DNA of 64,000 nucleotides from CAYUHK01 sp964475165 (GTDB taxonomy: Bacteria > Verrucomicrobiota > Kiritimatiellia > JAAZAB01). The position numbers were made by a program, and so were the translations under genes. The stretch is taken from NCBI GenBank assembly GCA_964475165.1, contig CAYYVN010000006.1:1-64000 (forward strand), given 5' to 3'. Under the pieces are notes generated by a model. The model was not told the origin of the DNA. It made no database searches and saw only the letters and a list, made by a program, of their open reading frames with translations. Numbering within the stretch: position 1 is the first letter of the stretch; each line of letters opens with the position of its first letter. Shown here piece after piece: positions 24,658 to 34,593 of the stretch.

Positions 24658-26010
24658 ATGAATATAAAAATCATCACCTATGGCTGCCAGATGAATGAGC
24701 GTGATAGCGAGCGCCTGGCAGTTTTTTTGCAGCACCAGGGCCATAGCTTGACCAGCGCGGAAGACGAGGCGCAAGTATTCATTCTCAATACCTGCAGCGT
24801 GCGGGCCAAGGCCGAGGCCAAGGCCTTGGGCAAATTACGCCTGCTGACGGCTTCCAAAGCCGCCTATCCCCAGCGTATCGTGGGCGTGGTTGGCTGTATG
24901 GTTCAACGTCTGGGCCGGGATATCTTCCGCCTGGTGCGCGCGCTGGATTTTGCGGTCGGGCCGCGCGCCCTGGCCCGCGTGCCGGAATTCATCACGGCGG
25001 TTGCCGCCGGGCAGCAGTCGCTTTTAGATCTGGGCACAGCGCCGGATGCCAGTGCGCAGGATGGCCATATCAGCGGCCGGGCGACGGCCCTGATCAGCAT
25101 TCTCTTCGGGTGCAACCGGCAGTGCAGCTATTGCATCGTGCCGCAGGTGCGCGGGCCGGAATGGAGTCGGCCGGCGGAGGCGATCATTGCCGAAGCGCAG
25201 CGCTTAGTTGCGGGGGGTGTTAAAGAAATCACACTGCTCGGTCAAAGCATCATGGCCTACGGCCGCTGTCAGCCCGTCTGGCCCCGGAGCTATCGTTCGC
25301 CGCGGGGTTTCGAGGAGCCTCTGCCCCGTCTGCTGGAGGCGCTGCAGGCCATTCCCGCTCTGCGGCGTATCCGCTTCACTTCCAATCATCCTTCCGGCTG
25401 CACGCCGGAACTGGTGCGCGCCCTGGTCGAATTGCCCTCCGTCTGCACGCATCTGCATCTCCCCCTCCAATCAGGTTCCGATCGTATTTTAGGCCTGATG
25501 CGCCGCGGCTATAGCGTGGCTGAATATAGCGCTGTGATCCAACGCTTACGCTCCGCCCTGCCGGATCTGGCCTTAACCACCGATGTCATTGTGGGCTTTC
25601 CTTCGGAAACTCAGGCTGATTTTGAAATGACCCGCCGCCTGCTAGCCGCCCTCAAGTTTGATAATGCCTTCATTTTCAAATACAGTGCGCGCCCGCACAC
25701 GCCGGCGGCACAGTGGCCGGATGATGTAGACCCAGCCGAAAAATTGCGCCGTAATCATGTGCTCTTAGCCGAGCAAAACCAGCAATGCCTGGCTTTGAAT
25801 CAGAAGCTGGTGGGGCGCGTGCTGGAAGTCTTGATCGAAGGGCCCAGTCGCCGCAACCCGCAACGCTTCAGCGGGCGTACGCGCACCAATAAAATCGTTT
25901 TGTTGGAGCCTGGTTCAGATGTGCGCCCGGGTGACCTGGTCCGGGTGAGCATTCAGCAGGCCAAGATGCAGACCTTGTATGGTCGCCTGGCGTCAGAGGA
26001 TAAGTTTTAG
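24658..26010 (+). CDS. miaB: tRNA-2-methylthio-N6-dimethylallyladenosine synthase
   Basis: 450 residues; methylthiolates i6A37 of tRNA. The N-terminal UPF0004 domain has its three Fe-S cysteines (TYGCQMNERDSE, NTCSVRA, GCMVQ); the radical SAM motif is CNRQCSYC near residue 153; a C-terminal TRAM domain ends the protein. QMNERDSE places it in MiaB rather than MtaB or RimO. ATG 24658 begins directly at the conserved MNIKIITYGC; an in-frame TTG at 24628 is less likely. Confidence 0.93.
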   Translation: MNIKIITYGCQMNERDSERLAVFLQHQGHSLTSAEDEAQVFILNTCSVRAKAEAKALGKLRLLTASKAAYPQRIVGVVGCMVQRLGRDIFRLVRALDFAVGPRALARVPEFITAVAAGQQSLLDLGTAPDASAQDGHISGRATALISILFGCNRQCSYCIVPQVRGPEWSRPAEAIIAEAQRLVAGGVKEITLLGQSIMAYGRCQPVWPRSYRSPRGFEEPLPRLLEALQAIPALRRIRFTSNHPSGCTPELVRALVELPSVCTHLHLPLQSGSDRILGLMRRGYSVAEYSAVIQRLRSALPDLALTTDVIVGFPSETQADFEMTRRLLAALKFDNAFIFKYSARPHTPAAQWPDDVDPAEKLRRNHVLLAEQNQQCLALNQKLVGRVLEVLIEGPSRRNPQRFSGRTRTNKIVLLEPGSDVRPGDLVRVSIQQAKMQTLYGRLASEDKF

Positions 26011-26088
26011 CGTGCGGCCCCGCCAAAAAAACGTTACTATGCCGTCAGCCTTGTTCAAAACTGGCAGACTAATCTTGATGCGAATGCT

Positions 26089-26634
26089 ATGAATTCTTTA
26101 TCCACTATGGCCTTGGCGCTGGGGAGCCTGCTGCTCGGTTGGCACCTCTTTTTGGGATTATGGCCGCGCGCAGCCGGCCGCTGGCTGCTGGCTTTTCCGC
26201 GCCAAGTATGGGCCGGGCGCATCCTGGCCGCCCTCGCCTTGGGTGGCGTGGTGCTGGTGATCTGGCATGCGCAGATCGCTTGGTTGGATCAACATCGTTG
26301 GCTGTTCTGCGCCTTAGCCCCCCTGGCCTATATATTGGTGCTGGTTTTTGTGGATGAATTGCTGGCCGTGCGCGCCTTGGGCGGGATTTTTCTGCTCGTG
26401 CCAGCCCCGCTCTTAGCGGCCGCCTTCGTGCATCAGGCCCCCAGCCGGCTGTTGATGACAATTTTTGCTTATGGCCTGGCCGGGCTGGGGATGGTCCTGG
26501 TGTGGAGCCCTTATTTGTTCCGGAAAATGGTGGTGCCCTGGATCGGGCGGCCAGCCCTTTGCCGCGGCGTGGCTGTGCTGGGTGCCAGCCTCGGCGCTCT
26601 CATGCTGCTGCTGGGTTGGTTGGTCTACCGCTAA
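26089..26634 (+). CDS. conserved hypothetical membrane protein
   Basis: 181 residues with five or six hydrophobic segments and short loops; a conserved-looking DELLAVRALGG follows the third. I do not recognise the family. It sits 12 bases before the GT9 gene on the same strand and is probably cotranscribed, which would fit a role in envelope glycoconjugates. Confidence 0.7.
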   Translation: MNSLSTMALALGSLLLGWHLFLGLWPRAAGRWLLAFPRQVWAGRILAALALGGVVLVIWHAQIAWLDQHRWLFCALAPLAYILVLVFVDELLAVRALGGIFLLVPAPLLAAAFVHQAPSRLLMTIFAYGLAGLGMVLVWSPYLFRKMVVPWIGRPALCRGVAVLGASLGALMLLLGWLVYR

Positions 26635-26646
26635 GGGGAGCCTGCT

Positions 26647-27600
26647 ATGGCGCCTGCATCTCAGAGCCGGGCGGCAGCGCGCATTTTGATCTTACGCGGC
26701 GGCGCGCTGGGTGATTTTATTCTGACCCTGCCGCTGCTGCAAGCCCTGCGCGCTCGGCGCCCGCAAGCTGAACTGACCTTGGTGGCCAGAGCACGCTATG
26801 CTGCCTTGGCCCAAGTGGCCGGCTTAGCGCAAAACATCCTCGATATCGAGGCGGCCAGGTTCCGAGCCTATTACGCGCCCGCGCAGGGCTGGGCCTCAGC
26901 CGAAAAAGATTTTTTGCGCAGCTTCGATGCCGTCATTTCCCTCTTGCCGGATGCCAGCGGCGCGGCGCGCGCCGCTTTAGAGAGCATCACGCGCGGTCAG
27001 GTGGTGAGCTTGGCGCCCTTGCCGCGCGCCGGCCATGCCAGCGATCATTACCTCAGCGCCTTGCGCCCTTTGGGGATCAAGCCGTGGCCTGCTCCGGCTC
27101 GGTCGCGCCTGGATTTGCCGCCCGCTCGGCAAGCCGCCGGGCGCCGCCGGTTGCTGGCCCTGGGATTGCGCGCGCCGGTTTTGGCCATTCATCCCGGCAG
27201 TGGCAGCGCCTCTAAAAATTGGCCCTTGAGCTCTTTTCTGGCCCTGGCCCAGAAAATCCGTCCCTGCTGGCAGCCACTCTGGGTAACAGGTGAGGCCGAG
27301 AGAGAGTGGGCGCACCTGATCTCCGATCGCGCGCCGCGCCTGGCTGAAACCCCTCTGTTGGAGCTGGCCGCAGTCTTAAGCCAGTGCCAGGGATACTTGG
27401 GCAATGATTCTGGCATTACGCATCTGGCCGCCGCGCTGGGCGTGCCAACGCTGGCCCTCTTCGGGCCGACCGATCCGCTGCTTTGGGGCCCGCGCGGGGC
27501 GCAGGTCAGGATTCTGCGCGCGCCGCCGAAAGGGCTGGCGGAGCTAACGGTGGCGGAGGTCCAGCGGGCGCTCAGCGCGCCAGGGCCGGCGGTTCTCTAA
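26647..27600 (+). CDS. glycosyltransferase family 9 protein (heptosyltransferase-like)
   Basis: 317 residues, GT-B fold. Family signals: the N-terminal ILILRGGALGDFILTLPLLQAL, the central IHPGSGSASKNWPLSSFLAL and the C-terminal donor site YLGNDSGITHLAAALGVPTLALFGPTDP. GT9 enzymes add heptose or similar sugars to the LPS core. Start ATG 26647 has GGGGAG upstream. A second GT9 gene lies at 42.2 kb; this copy is shorter and more diverged. Confidence 0.88.
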   Translation: MAPASQSRAAARILILRGGALGDFILTLPLLQALRARRPQAELTLVARARYAALAQVAGLAQNILDIEAARFRAYYAPAQGWASAEKDFLRSFDAVISLLPDASGAARAALESITRGQVVSLAPLPRAGHASDHYLSALRPLGIKPWPAPARSRLDLPPARQAAGRRRLLALGLRAPVLAIHPGSGSASKNWPLSSFLALAQKIRPCWQPLWVTGEAEREWAHLISDRAPRLAETPLLELAAVLSQCQGYLGNDSGITHLAAALGVPTLALFGPTDPLLWGPRGAQVRILRAPPKGLAELTVAEVQRALSAPGPAVL

Positions 27601-27613
27601 ACAGGCTTTGTCT

Positions 27614-29233
27614 CTAGAGGGTTTTTTCGCGCCAACCGGTCCAGAGATATTCATTGGTCATAGTGGGGTATCCGGGGGGCGGTTCGGACGCAAAGCGCGC
27701 GTCATAGTAGTATTTTTTATCGTACCCGCAGGTCCCCTGGGCCACTGCTCCGCGCGTATATTCAACTATACCGCCATAGACAGTGAGATCGCCGGATTTG
27801 GGGCGCGTACTGTAATTTTGGACATAGAACCCATGTGAGAAGGAGTTGGTGGGGCAGGCGGCGATAATATGGGCATAGATGTTGAGGTTATTGGGAGCAT
27901 TGGTGCGCACGACCACATCATTGCGGGCGATTAAGCCCAAGGCATCTCGGGAGCCATTGGTGGGATGCACGGCATAGGTGAGGTGGTTGGTGATATGAAT
28001 ATCGTAGTCGGTGATAATGGTTAAGCGGCCTTTCAATTCGCCGCCCACCGTTGTCATGCCCAGGTTGGTGGTGCCTTTGCCGCTGGTAACTATATAGATC
28101 GTGCCGGTCGATAGGATGGCGGCGTTATCCGCCGCATAGTTGTAATTGCTCCAGCCGCGCCGAGGATTGCTGATCAGGAGATTGGTGCCCTCCAGCTTGA
28201 TACTGGATTGGCCGGTGATGACCAGGTTGGCGCGATTCTTCAGATTGGTGAAGTTGATCGAGGCCATGTTTTGGGTGGGCACGTTGAATTCATAGCCTTC
28301 CTTGAAATTCTCCTCTTTCGCGACGCTGCCCGCGCCCCAGTTTTTAGCCGAGGAGGTGACCCTCTTTTCAAAAATCGGATCGCCGTCCAAATAGATAGCC
28401 TCGTTAGCATGCACCGGCCCATAAAAATGGTCGCCCGAAGCCATTATGATTTTACCGGCTGCTTTGCCGAACCAGAGGGCATATTTAGCCCAGCTTTGCT
28501 GATGCACGCCATTCAGGATCACATTCCTTTTGATGCCGCGCACATTGCCGATGGAATAAATCGTATAGTAATTCTCCGGCTGATCACCCGTATTGGCGCT
28601 GATATTGGCGGCGGCACTATCTAGATGAATCCACCATTTACCCACAGCCTTGCCCTGAGCATTGCGGTTATCATTGGTTAAAATAACCGCCATGGATTCG
28701 GCCGTGAAAGTATAGGCGGAGTTATGATCCAGGATGCTATTGACGCCATCCACCAGGATCACCTGATCACTGTTGCCCTTGGGGTTCACATGCACCAGGT
28801 GGGCCGGGCCGCTGTAATCCGGCTGATTCTGGGTTAGATCGGCGCGGCTGAGCGAGGAGCCATCTGGCTTAACCAGTAAAAACTGGTAATCCGCATGGTT
28901 ATCGGGGTTGATATTGATGCGGCCCGAGAGCGTGTGCTGCCCGCCGCTCTCGCTCAATTGATCCAGAGCCAGAATCGTGGCACTGTAGGTGCCGCGACCC
29001 AAGGCGCCGGTGATCGTCCCGGGCACGGCGCCGCCAGCCCGAATATAGGTCACCGCGCGCTCGGCGCCGCCTTCCGCCACATAAAAAGCCTGTTCCAGAT
29101 ATTCTTGGCGCTGACTCAATCTTAAATGGGATCCGCTTTCGATCCACAAACCTATGGCCAGCACAGCCGCCACGGCTGTGAAACAAATAACCACTATCAT
29201 AGCCATCCCGGCCTTATGTTCAGTTTGTGACAT
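27614..29233 (-). CDS. PilX-like pilus assembly / prepilin-class protein
   Basis: 539 residues. MSQTEHKAGMAMIVVICFT opens a single hydrophobic helix (about residues 10-32) followed by AFYVAEGGAERAVTYIRAGG, the segment typical of PilX N-terminal proteins, then a long Asn/Thr-rich beta-type domain unlike E. coli minor pilins. There is no strict type III cleavage motif (KAG-MAM in place of G-FTLxE). Start ATG 29233 follows GGAGG. It is the last gene of the three-gene prepilin cluster transcribed on the minus strand. Confidence 0.75.
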   Translation of the reverse strand: MSQTEHKAGMAMIVVICFTAVAAVLAIGLWIESGSHLRLSQRQEYLEQAFYVAEGGAERAVTYIRAGGAVPGTITGALGRGTYSATILALDQLSESGGQHTLSGRININPDNHADYQFLLVKPDGSSLSRADLTQNQPDYSGPAHLVHVNPKGNSDQVILVDGVNSILDHNSAYTFTAESMAVILTNDNRNAQGKAVGKWWIHLDSAAANISANTGDQPENYYTIYSIGNVRGIKRNVILNGVHQQSWAKYALWFGKAAGKIIMASGDHFYGPVHANEAIYLDGDPIFEKRVTSSAKNWGAGSVAKEENFKEGYEFNVPTQNMASINFTNLKNRANLVITGQSSIKLEGTNLLISNPRRGWSNYNYAADNAAILSTGTIYIVTSGKGTTNLGMTTVGGELKGRLTIITDYDIHITNHLTYAVHPTNGSRDALGLIARNDVVVRTNAPNNLNIYAHIIAACPTNSFSHGFYVQNYSTRPKSGDLTVYGGIVEYTRGAVAQGTCGYDKKYYYDARFASEPPPGYPTMTNEYLWTGWREKTL

Positions 29234-29258
29234 GTGGCCTCCTTCAACCGCTGGCGCT

Positions 29259-29804
29259 TTATTTCCGATTGCGCATGAGAATAAAGGTATCGATCCGGTT
29301 AGTGGCGCTGCGCGCACCTTTGCGCTCCTGCACCGTCAGGGCTATATTCAGCCCCAGATTGTTGGTGCTCACCAGGGCTTCGATCACATTAGCGCACAGA
29401 CGATTGGATTGCGTGGCTGAATCTACCCAATAAAGATTGCTGGCCTGACGATTAAAATCCAGCCATTTCAGGCCGTCAAAAGCATTGGAAGCTGTCAGGC
29501 GCCAACCATGGGCGTTGGAACTGTAGCTGATACTGGCGGCGGCGCGCAGGCCGTTATTGGTGCCGAACCCATAGACCAGGCGCGCCATGGTCTGGTGATT
29601 GTTGCGGGCGGCCAGCATGTTCAAGGCGACGGCATGCCACCTTTGGTGGCACATCAGATAGACGCTGATGGCGCCAGCGGTGATCAAACCGAAGAGCGCG
29701 GCGGCAATCAAGAGCTCGGTCAGCGTAAAGCCTGACCGCCGGCAAACTGCGTTGCCGGTTGCTCCCACGCGCGCCGCGCGGCTGATCTGGGAGAGCGCTT
29801 TCAT
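29259..29804 (-). CDS. prepilin-like protein (PulJ/PilW class)
   Basis: 181 residues. The prepilin signal RRSGFTLTELLIAA (cleavage after Gly near residue 25, Glu+5 present) precedes a hydrophobic helix. The long leader of about 25 residues is unusual. ATG 29804 overlaps the stop of the preceding prepilin gene (ATGA), so translation is coupled. PilD at 5.3 kb is the expected processing enzyme. Confidence 0.85.
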   Translation of the reverse strand: MKALSQISRAARVGATGNAVCRRSGFTLTELLIAAALFGLITAGAISVYLMCHQRWHAVALNMLAARNNHQTMARLVYGFGTNNGLRAAASISYSSNAHGWRLTASNAFDGLKWLDFNRQASNLYWVDSATQSNRLCANVIEALVSTNNLGLNIALTVQERKGARSATNRIDTFILMRNRK

Positions 29805-30181
29805 TGATGCAATTCCGAACTGATCGAGCTGACCAGACTGACCGTGGAGGTCATCTTGGTGCCGGGATTAACCCAGCGATTGGTTAAATAGATGTTTTTT
29901 ACCTGAACACCAGCATGCGGGGTGGCGAGTGTAATCGTATATCTGATATTACTATGCACACCGGAGGTGTGGGCGCCGACCTTCATATAATTGGTATCGT
30001 TGTATTTTTGGGCTAACAGGTTTTCCATGACTTGACGGGACTGATGAATGGCCGTTAAGCGGTTATTGGCGATCATGGCCGATTTCTGGGCTTGCACGAA
30101 GGAGCCCACAAACAGCACCAGGGCGATGATCAGTAAGGCCGCCGCTATGGCCAGCTCTATCAAGGTGAATCCGTTTTTCAT
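29801..30181 (-). CDS. prepilin-like protein (PulI/PilV class)
   Basis: 126 residues beginning MKNGFTLIELAIAA, a canonical type III signal with Glu+5, then a hydrophobic helix and a small domain. ATG 30181 lies 9 bases after GGAGGAG and is preferred; an in-frame ATG at 30190 directly abuts that ribosome site. First gene of the prepilin cluster, with its own promoter at 30254-30282. Confidence 0.88.
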   Translation of the reverse strand: MKNGFTLIELAIAAALLIIALVLFVGSFVQAQKSAMIANNRLTAIHQSRQVMENLLAQKYNDTNYMKVGAHTSGVHSNIRYTITLATPHAGVQVKNIYLTNRWVNPGTKMTSTVSLVSSISSELHQ

Positions 30182-30253
30182 GCGGAGCATCTCCTCCTCA
30201 AACTCTTGCCTGAGCCTCACCCGGCCTGGGCTAAATACCCGGAGCTGGCCTCA

Positions 30254-30282
30254 TTGATAGCATAACAACCTGATAAAAGCAA
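30254..30282 (-). promoter_or_regulatory. promoter of the prepilin cluster
   Basis: On the minus strand: TTGCTT (30282-30277), 17-base spacer, TATCAA (30259-30254). It lies between the secreted-protein gene and the first prepilin gene, about 73 bases upstream of its start. Confidence 0.5.
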
Positions 30283-30359
30283 GTCCCATCAGAGCGGAGG
30301 TTGAGTGGTTGGCTCTCAGGGGAGTGCTTTGGCCGGCTGCTGGCTGGCGACCGAGGGCC

Positions 30360-33300
30360 TTAATTTGCTGGCTGCCAGCCGGCTTCCCAATGGATATTCC
30401 AGAGCAGGCGTCCGGCCCCGACCGACCACACCAGCCAGTGCCCGGTGCTTTCGGCAAAGACCGCCTGATCAGCGATGCCATCGCCGTCATAGTCGCCGAC
30501 TAGCGGTTGGTAGCCAGAGCCGCCCAGGGCCCTGGATTGGAAGGCATAGCGATTGCCGGAAAGCCGCAGCAACCATAAACCATTAGCTGTATCGTAGACG
30601 CAGGGATCGTCCTTGCCATCGCCATCGTAATCGCCCACAGCCGGGTGCAGGGCGCTGGGATCAGCGCTGGGAAAGTGCGCGGCGGCCGGAGCATAGCCGC
30701 TGCCAGAGAGGAAAGCCATCAGAACCCCGCTGGTGGTATCCAGGGCCGCCGGATCCGTCTGGCCATCGCCGTCGTAATCGCCACTGGCCGGGCGCAGCGC
30801 GGTGGGGTCAGCCACGGGGAAATGGATGGTCGCCGGGGCATAGTCATTGCCAGAGAGGAAAGCCACTAAGATGCCACTGGTGGTATCCAGGGCCGCCGGA
30901 TCCGTCTGGCCATCGCCGTCATAGTCGCCACTGGCCGGCTGCAGAGCACTGGGAGTGAAGGGGAAGCGAGCGACTGCCGGGGCATAGCCACTGCCCGAGA
31001 GGAAAATCACCATAACCCCGCTGGTGGTATCCAGGGCCGCCGGATCTGTCTGGCCATCGCCGTCGTAATCGCCCCTGGCCGAGAGCAGCGCGGTTGGGTC
31101 AGCCACAGGAAAATGGATGGCTGCCGGGGCATAGTCATTGCCAGAGAGGAAGGCCACTAAGATGCCGCTGGTGGGATCCAGCAAGGCGGGATCAGCCTTG
31201 CTATCGCCATCATAGTCGCCCAGTAAGGGCGGCTTAATCTCGATCATAGCCGCGGCGCGCGTCACATTATTAGTGGCTGCCGGATCCAGAACCAGGCTGG
31301 AAGAAGGCGCCGGCATTACGCGTGCATAGACATAGTAGCGCCCACGACTATCCATGGGAACCCTGAGGCCCTGGAGGGCCGAGTGCGAAAGCTGGATCGT
31401 GGCCGCCTGGCCGGCCGGTAAGGCTAGATGATAATCGAGAGTGCCCAGCGGCAAGAGAGTGCTCGGCTCCCAAACAGCGCTCGCTGAAAGATAAAATGCT
31501 ATTTTAAGCCCTGTATCAGGCGCGCTCAGACTGCGCGGGCCGCTATTGCCGAGGCGTACAGAGGCCTGGTAGGGATGCCCGCCCGGGCGCCAGGACTGCG
31601 GATAGAAGAGCAGATCGCTCAGCGCCAGACCCACCTTGCCCAGATCGGCAAAGCCTGTATCAGGCTCGCTGAAGGCGCTCGTGCCGCTGGCGCTGCGCGC
31701 GCGCACCCAGTATTCATAAGTGACTCCGGGGCGCACGCTCAGATCCTGATATCCCAAGGCAGCCGTTTCCGTTAAGAGCGTCATGGCCTCAGCGGGCATG
31801 GCCCGCCAGAGTTCGTATTTGTCGGCGCCGGGCACGCTCTGCCAGCTCACACGCACTTGGTCGCGGTAGAGCCCGGCACTGGCGCTCAGGCCTTCCGGCC
31901 GCTCCAGCAGCGCCCGGTAACCTGAGGCCGACTGACCGAATAACCCGGCGGTGATCTCATTGCGCGCGCGCACCCAGTAATAATAAACCTGTAAGACTTC
32001 CGCCTCAGTATCAGCAAACTGTGTGCCGGTTAGTTCCTCGGATATCTTGAGGGCGGTCTCGGTGCTGTCATAGATATTCCGCCAGACCTCATAGCTCAGG
32101 TCATCGGCCAGCTTCTGCCAGGAGATGCTTACTTGATTGGTGAACAAGCCGGCGCTGGCCGTTACCTCGGGCACAGCCGGTAAAGCCCGATAGCCCCGGG
32201 CCATAGCGCTCCATAAGCCTGGCTTGCTATATTGGTTGAGGGATCTGACCCAATAATAATAGTAATGGCCGGTTTGTGCGGGTGAGTCGTTGTAGCTGGT
32301 GGCGCTGCAGGTATCGATCAGCTCGGCCGAGAGGATATCATCCTCTTCCGCGCGCCAGATTTGATAGTCGGTAATGTCCGGCACAGCGGCCCAAGTAAGC
32401 TCCACGTGCAGGTTATCCGTGCCCTGGCTGGCCTCCAGCCAAGCCGGCGCCGGCGCCGGATTAACCAGCACTGTCACGGCAATCTCGCGCGGCGAATCCT
32501 CGGCCTCGTCGCCATATTGCCCGTCAGCGCCTTGCAGCAGAATAACGCCCTGGTTCGTGCCCCAGTTCAGCTGCTCAGTATCAATCTGCACCGTCAGGCT
32601 ATGCGTCTCGCCGGTGCTCGTGCCAATGGCGTCCTCAAGGGTCAGCCAGGCTGCGCCTGCGGTTACCTCACCGGTATAGCAGAGAGTATAGTTGCCGCTG
32701 CCATTCCAAACCTGCAGCGTGCCATTGCTGATCGGAGCGCCTTCCTCCAGCGTCCAGCTGAGCTCGCTGGGCGTCACCGCCAGTTGCGGCAGGGGATGCT
32801 CAACCGTCAGGATGACATCCATGGTGGCTGTCTGGGGCGGCGTAACCCAATAGGCGGCGGGATCCTCGCTCACAGCTGTCACTTGGCCGCTATAAACGCC
32901 GCGTGCCAAAGAGCCTGTGTAACTGACTGTGATCCAATGCTCGGCTGGATTGGTTGAGCCGCTGGTGGGCGGGAAAGTGAACCAGCTCTCAGTGTTGGTG
33001 AGGGTGAAGGCCAGACGATAATCCCAGCTCCCGTTCAAAACCCGGAAAAGCTGATCCGTGGCATCCGCTCCTCCCTCGCGCACTGTCTGCGTGAGCTGCA
33101 CTGGCGCGAAGGCTAAAATGGGGGCCGTGAAGAAGGCACAAGAGCCAGAGCCCCAGTTGGTGACCTCGGCTGAGGCCACCTGATAGCGGTAAAAATACTT
33201 GGTATCAGGCTCCAGGGAGATATTGGTGCTCACTGGTCCAGACTCAGAGCAGGGCGGGAAAATGACGGCCTGGTCCCAATCCACTGCATTGGTGTCGCCA

Positions 33301-34556
33301 TCGCTCAGACCCCAGAAAACAGTGACAGTCGCTATCTCGCCCTGCGCCAGCAGCTCAGCCTTGAAGTCGGCGGCATTGGTGGTGATATTGTCTGGCGGGA
33401 GCGTCTCGATTTGAGCGCCCCTTATCACCTCACCATAGCTGTTGAAGGATGCATTTTGACCCTGATTGCACCAGGCAGCCCAAATCCAGTCCGGCGAAAG
33501 GGCCACTTTCAAAAGACGCACTTCGTCAAGATCACCAAGATATTGTCCGGCATTAGTATCGCGACAGCCCATCCTTAATGTATTATCATTGGAGCCTCCA
33601 GCCAAAGCTTCAGCGCTAGATTGTGCTGGCAACGCGCCATCAACATAAACTTTGATCGTAGATGCGCCATCATAGGTGCCGACAATGTAATACCAGGTAT
33701 TAGTTTCATATATTGCTTCTGTGGGATAAGCCGAGGCGCTCACGGTGCTATTAAGGATTGTTAAAGAAAAATTATTTGCTTGGGCCGTGCCAGCATAACC
33801 GCTGGTGAAGACAAACCGTTGAGAGCTGCTTGGGCCCAGCAAGATTATCCTGCGCAGGTTGTTCACTGATTCAGCCGACCACTCCGAGAATCTGAACCAA
33901 CCGGCGAGGGTGAAGGGGCCAGAGAGATCAATTTCCATTGAGGGGCAAGCGATTAACATTCTATTTTCAAAAGTACCTGTAAATTTTTGCGCATGACCGA
34001 TTGGTCCGGGTATCTGGGCGGGATCTCTGGTGGTTGAGCCATGCTTAGCCAGCGGCCCCGAATCCTGATAGGGATTGCCGTCTTCGTTCAAGTGATAGAC
34101 ATTCGCGTAGATGTTCGGATCCCAAGTGGCCCCGTTGGCTGTGTAGGCCGGTTGGCTCTGGTCGCTTTTACCCCAGAAAGCGTGGATGGTGGTATTGGTG
34201 CCGGTCAGCAGGGGCACCTGCACCCAGATATAAGAGGCGCCATTGGTATCCCAGGTATCCACCTCGAAGTTTAGTTCGGTGCTTTGATCGGCGGCGGTGA
34301 AGCGCAGATCATGCCAGCTGCCAGGCTCGGCGAAATCATCATAAGCGAAGCCGACCAGCTGCGTGCTCAGGATCACCAGGGCCGGGAAATTGGTCAGGGT
34401 TTCTGCCTTCTCATATCCGGAGAAGGTGATGGGCAGGCGGCATTTCCAGGAGGAGAAGTCCGCCGCCGCTGCCGGTTGGGCGCAGGCGATCAAGCCGGCC
34501 AGGAGGGCCACAGCCCAGCTCAGTCCGCGCTGCTGTTCTGGTATCTTTATGAGCAT
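30360..34556 (-). CDS. large secreted multidomain protein (DUF2341, LamG, FN3, FG-GAP-like repeats)
   Basis: 1398 residues with a signal peptide (hydrophobic core GLSWAVALLAGLIACA, cleavage after AQPAAA). Domains in order: DUF2341 (about 30-150), LamG/concanavalin-like (about 185-365), two BACON-like beta domains (about 490-700), three fibronectin type III domains (about 700-975, recurring YYYYWVR / YYYWVRARN / YEYWVRARS), a CARDB-like domain (about 985-1110) and six C-terminal DYDGD repeats (about 1112-1398). No membrane anchor or type IX sorting domain is seen. Such proteins are extracellular adhesins or glycan binders. ATG 34556 is assumed; GTG 34580 in the same frame is possible. It lies directly upstream of the prepilin genes on the same strand. 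Confidence 0.85.
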   Translation of the reverse strand: MLIKIPEQQRGLSWAVALLAGLIACAQPAAAADFSSWKCRLPITFSGYEKAETLTNFPALVILSTQLVGFAYDDFAEPGSWHDLRFTAADQSTELNFEVDTWDTNGASYIWVQVPLLTGTNTTIHAFWGKSDQSQPAYTANGATWDPNIYANVYHLNEDGNPYQDSGPLAKHGSTTRDPAQIPGPIGHAQKFTGTFENRMLIACPSMEIDLSGPFTLAGWFRFSEWSAESVNNLRRIILLGPSSSQRFVFTSGYAGTAQANNFSLTILNSTVSASAYPTEAIYETNTWYYIVGTYDGASTIKVYVDGALPAQSSAEALAGGSNDNTLRMGCRDTNAGQYLGDLDEVRLLKVALSPDWIWAAWCNQGQNASFNSYGEVIRGAQIETLPPDNITTNAADFKAELLAQGEIATVTVFWGLSDGDTNAVDWDQAVIFPPCSESGPVSTNISLEPDTKYFYRYQVASAEVTNWGSGSCAFFTAPILAFAPVQLTQTVREGGADATDQLFRVLNGSWDYRLAFTLTNTESWFTFPPTSGSTNPAEHWITVSYTGSLARGVYSGQVTAVSEDPAAYWVTPPQTATMDVILTVEHPLPQLAVTPSELSWTLEEGAPISNGTLQVWNGSGNYTLCYTGEVTAGAAWLTLEDAIGTSTGETHSLTVQIDTEQLNWGTNQGVILLQGADGQYGDEAEDSPREIAVTVLVNPAPAPAWLEASQGTDNLHVELTWAAVPDITDYQIWRAEEDDILSAELIDTCSATSYNDSPAQTGHYYYYWVRSLNQYSKPGLWSAMARGYRALPAVPEVTASAGLFTNQVSISWQKLADDLSYEVWRNIYDSTETALKISEELTGTQFADTEAEVLQVYYYWVRARNEITAGLFGQSASGYRALLERPEGLSASAGLYRDQVRVSWQSVPGADKYELWRAMPAEAMTLLTETAALGYQDLSVRPGVTYEYWVRARSASGTSAFSEPDTGFADLGKVGLALSDLLFYPQSWRPGGHPYQASVRLGNSGPRSLSAPDTGLKIAFYLSASAVWEPSTLLPLGTLDYHLALPAGQAATIQLSHSALQGLRVPMDSRGRYYVYARVMPAPSSSLVLDPAATNNVTRAAAMIEIKPPLLGDYDGDSKADPALLDPTSGILVAFLSGNDYAPAAIHFPVADPTALLSARGDYDGDGQTDPAALDTTSGVMVIFLSGSGYAPAVARFPFTPSALQPASGDYDGDGQTDPAALDTTSGILVAFLSGNDYAPATIHFPVADPTALRPASGDYDGDGQTDPAALDTTSGVLMAFLSGSGYAPAAAHFPSADPSALHPAVGDYDGDGKDDPCVYDTANGLWLLRLSGNRYAFQSRALGGSGYQPLVGDYDGDGIADQAVFAESTGHWLVWSVGAGRLLWNIHWEAGWQPAN
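30470..31230 (-). repeat. six tandem coding repeats of about 144-150 bases (DYDGD units)
   Basis: The 3' part of the secreted-protein gene holds six units of 48-50 codons, each starting GDYDGD followed by S/GxxD; four are nearly identical in DNA. The DxDGDGxxD pattern is a calcium-binding loop of FG-GAP/VCBS-type beta-propeller repeats. The high DNA identity suggests recent duplication and makes this stretch prone to assembly collapse. Confidence 0.85.
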
Positions 34557-34593
34557 GACAAAAGGCAGCGATCGCTTCACCAATAATGCGCTC

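Noticed and set aside
30470..31230. CRISPR array suggested by regularly spaced repeats
   Set aside because: The spacing of about 150 bases, the in-frame coding and the DYDGD units show protein repeats.
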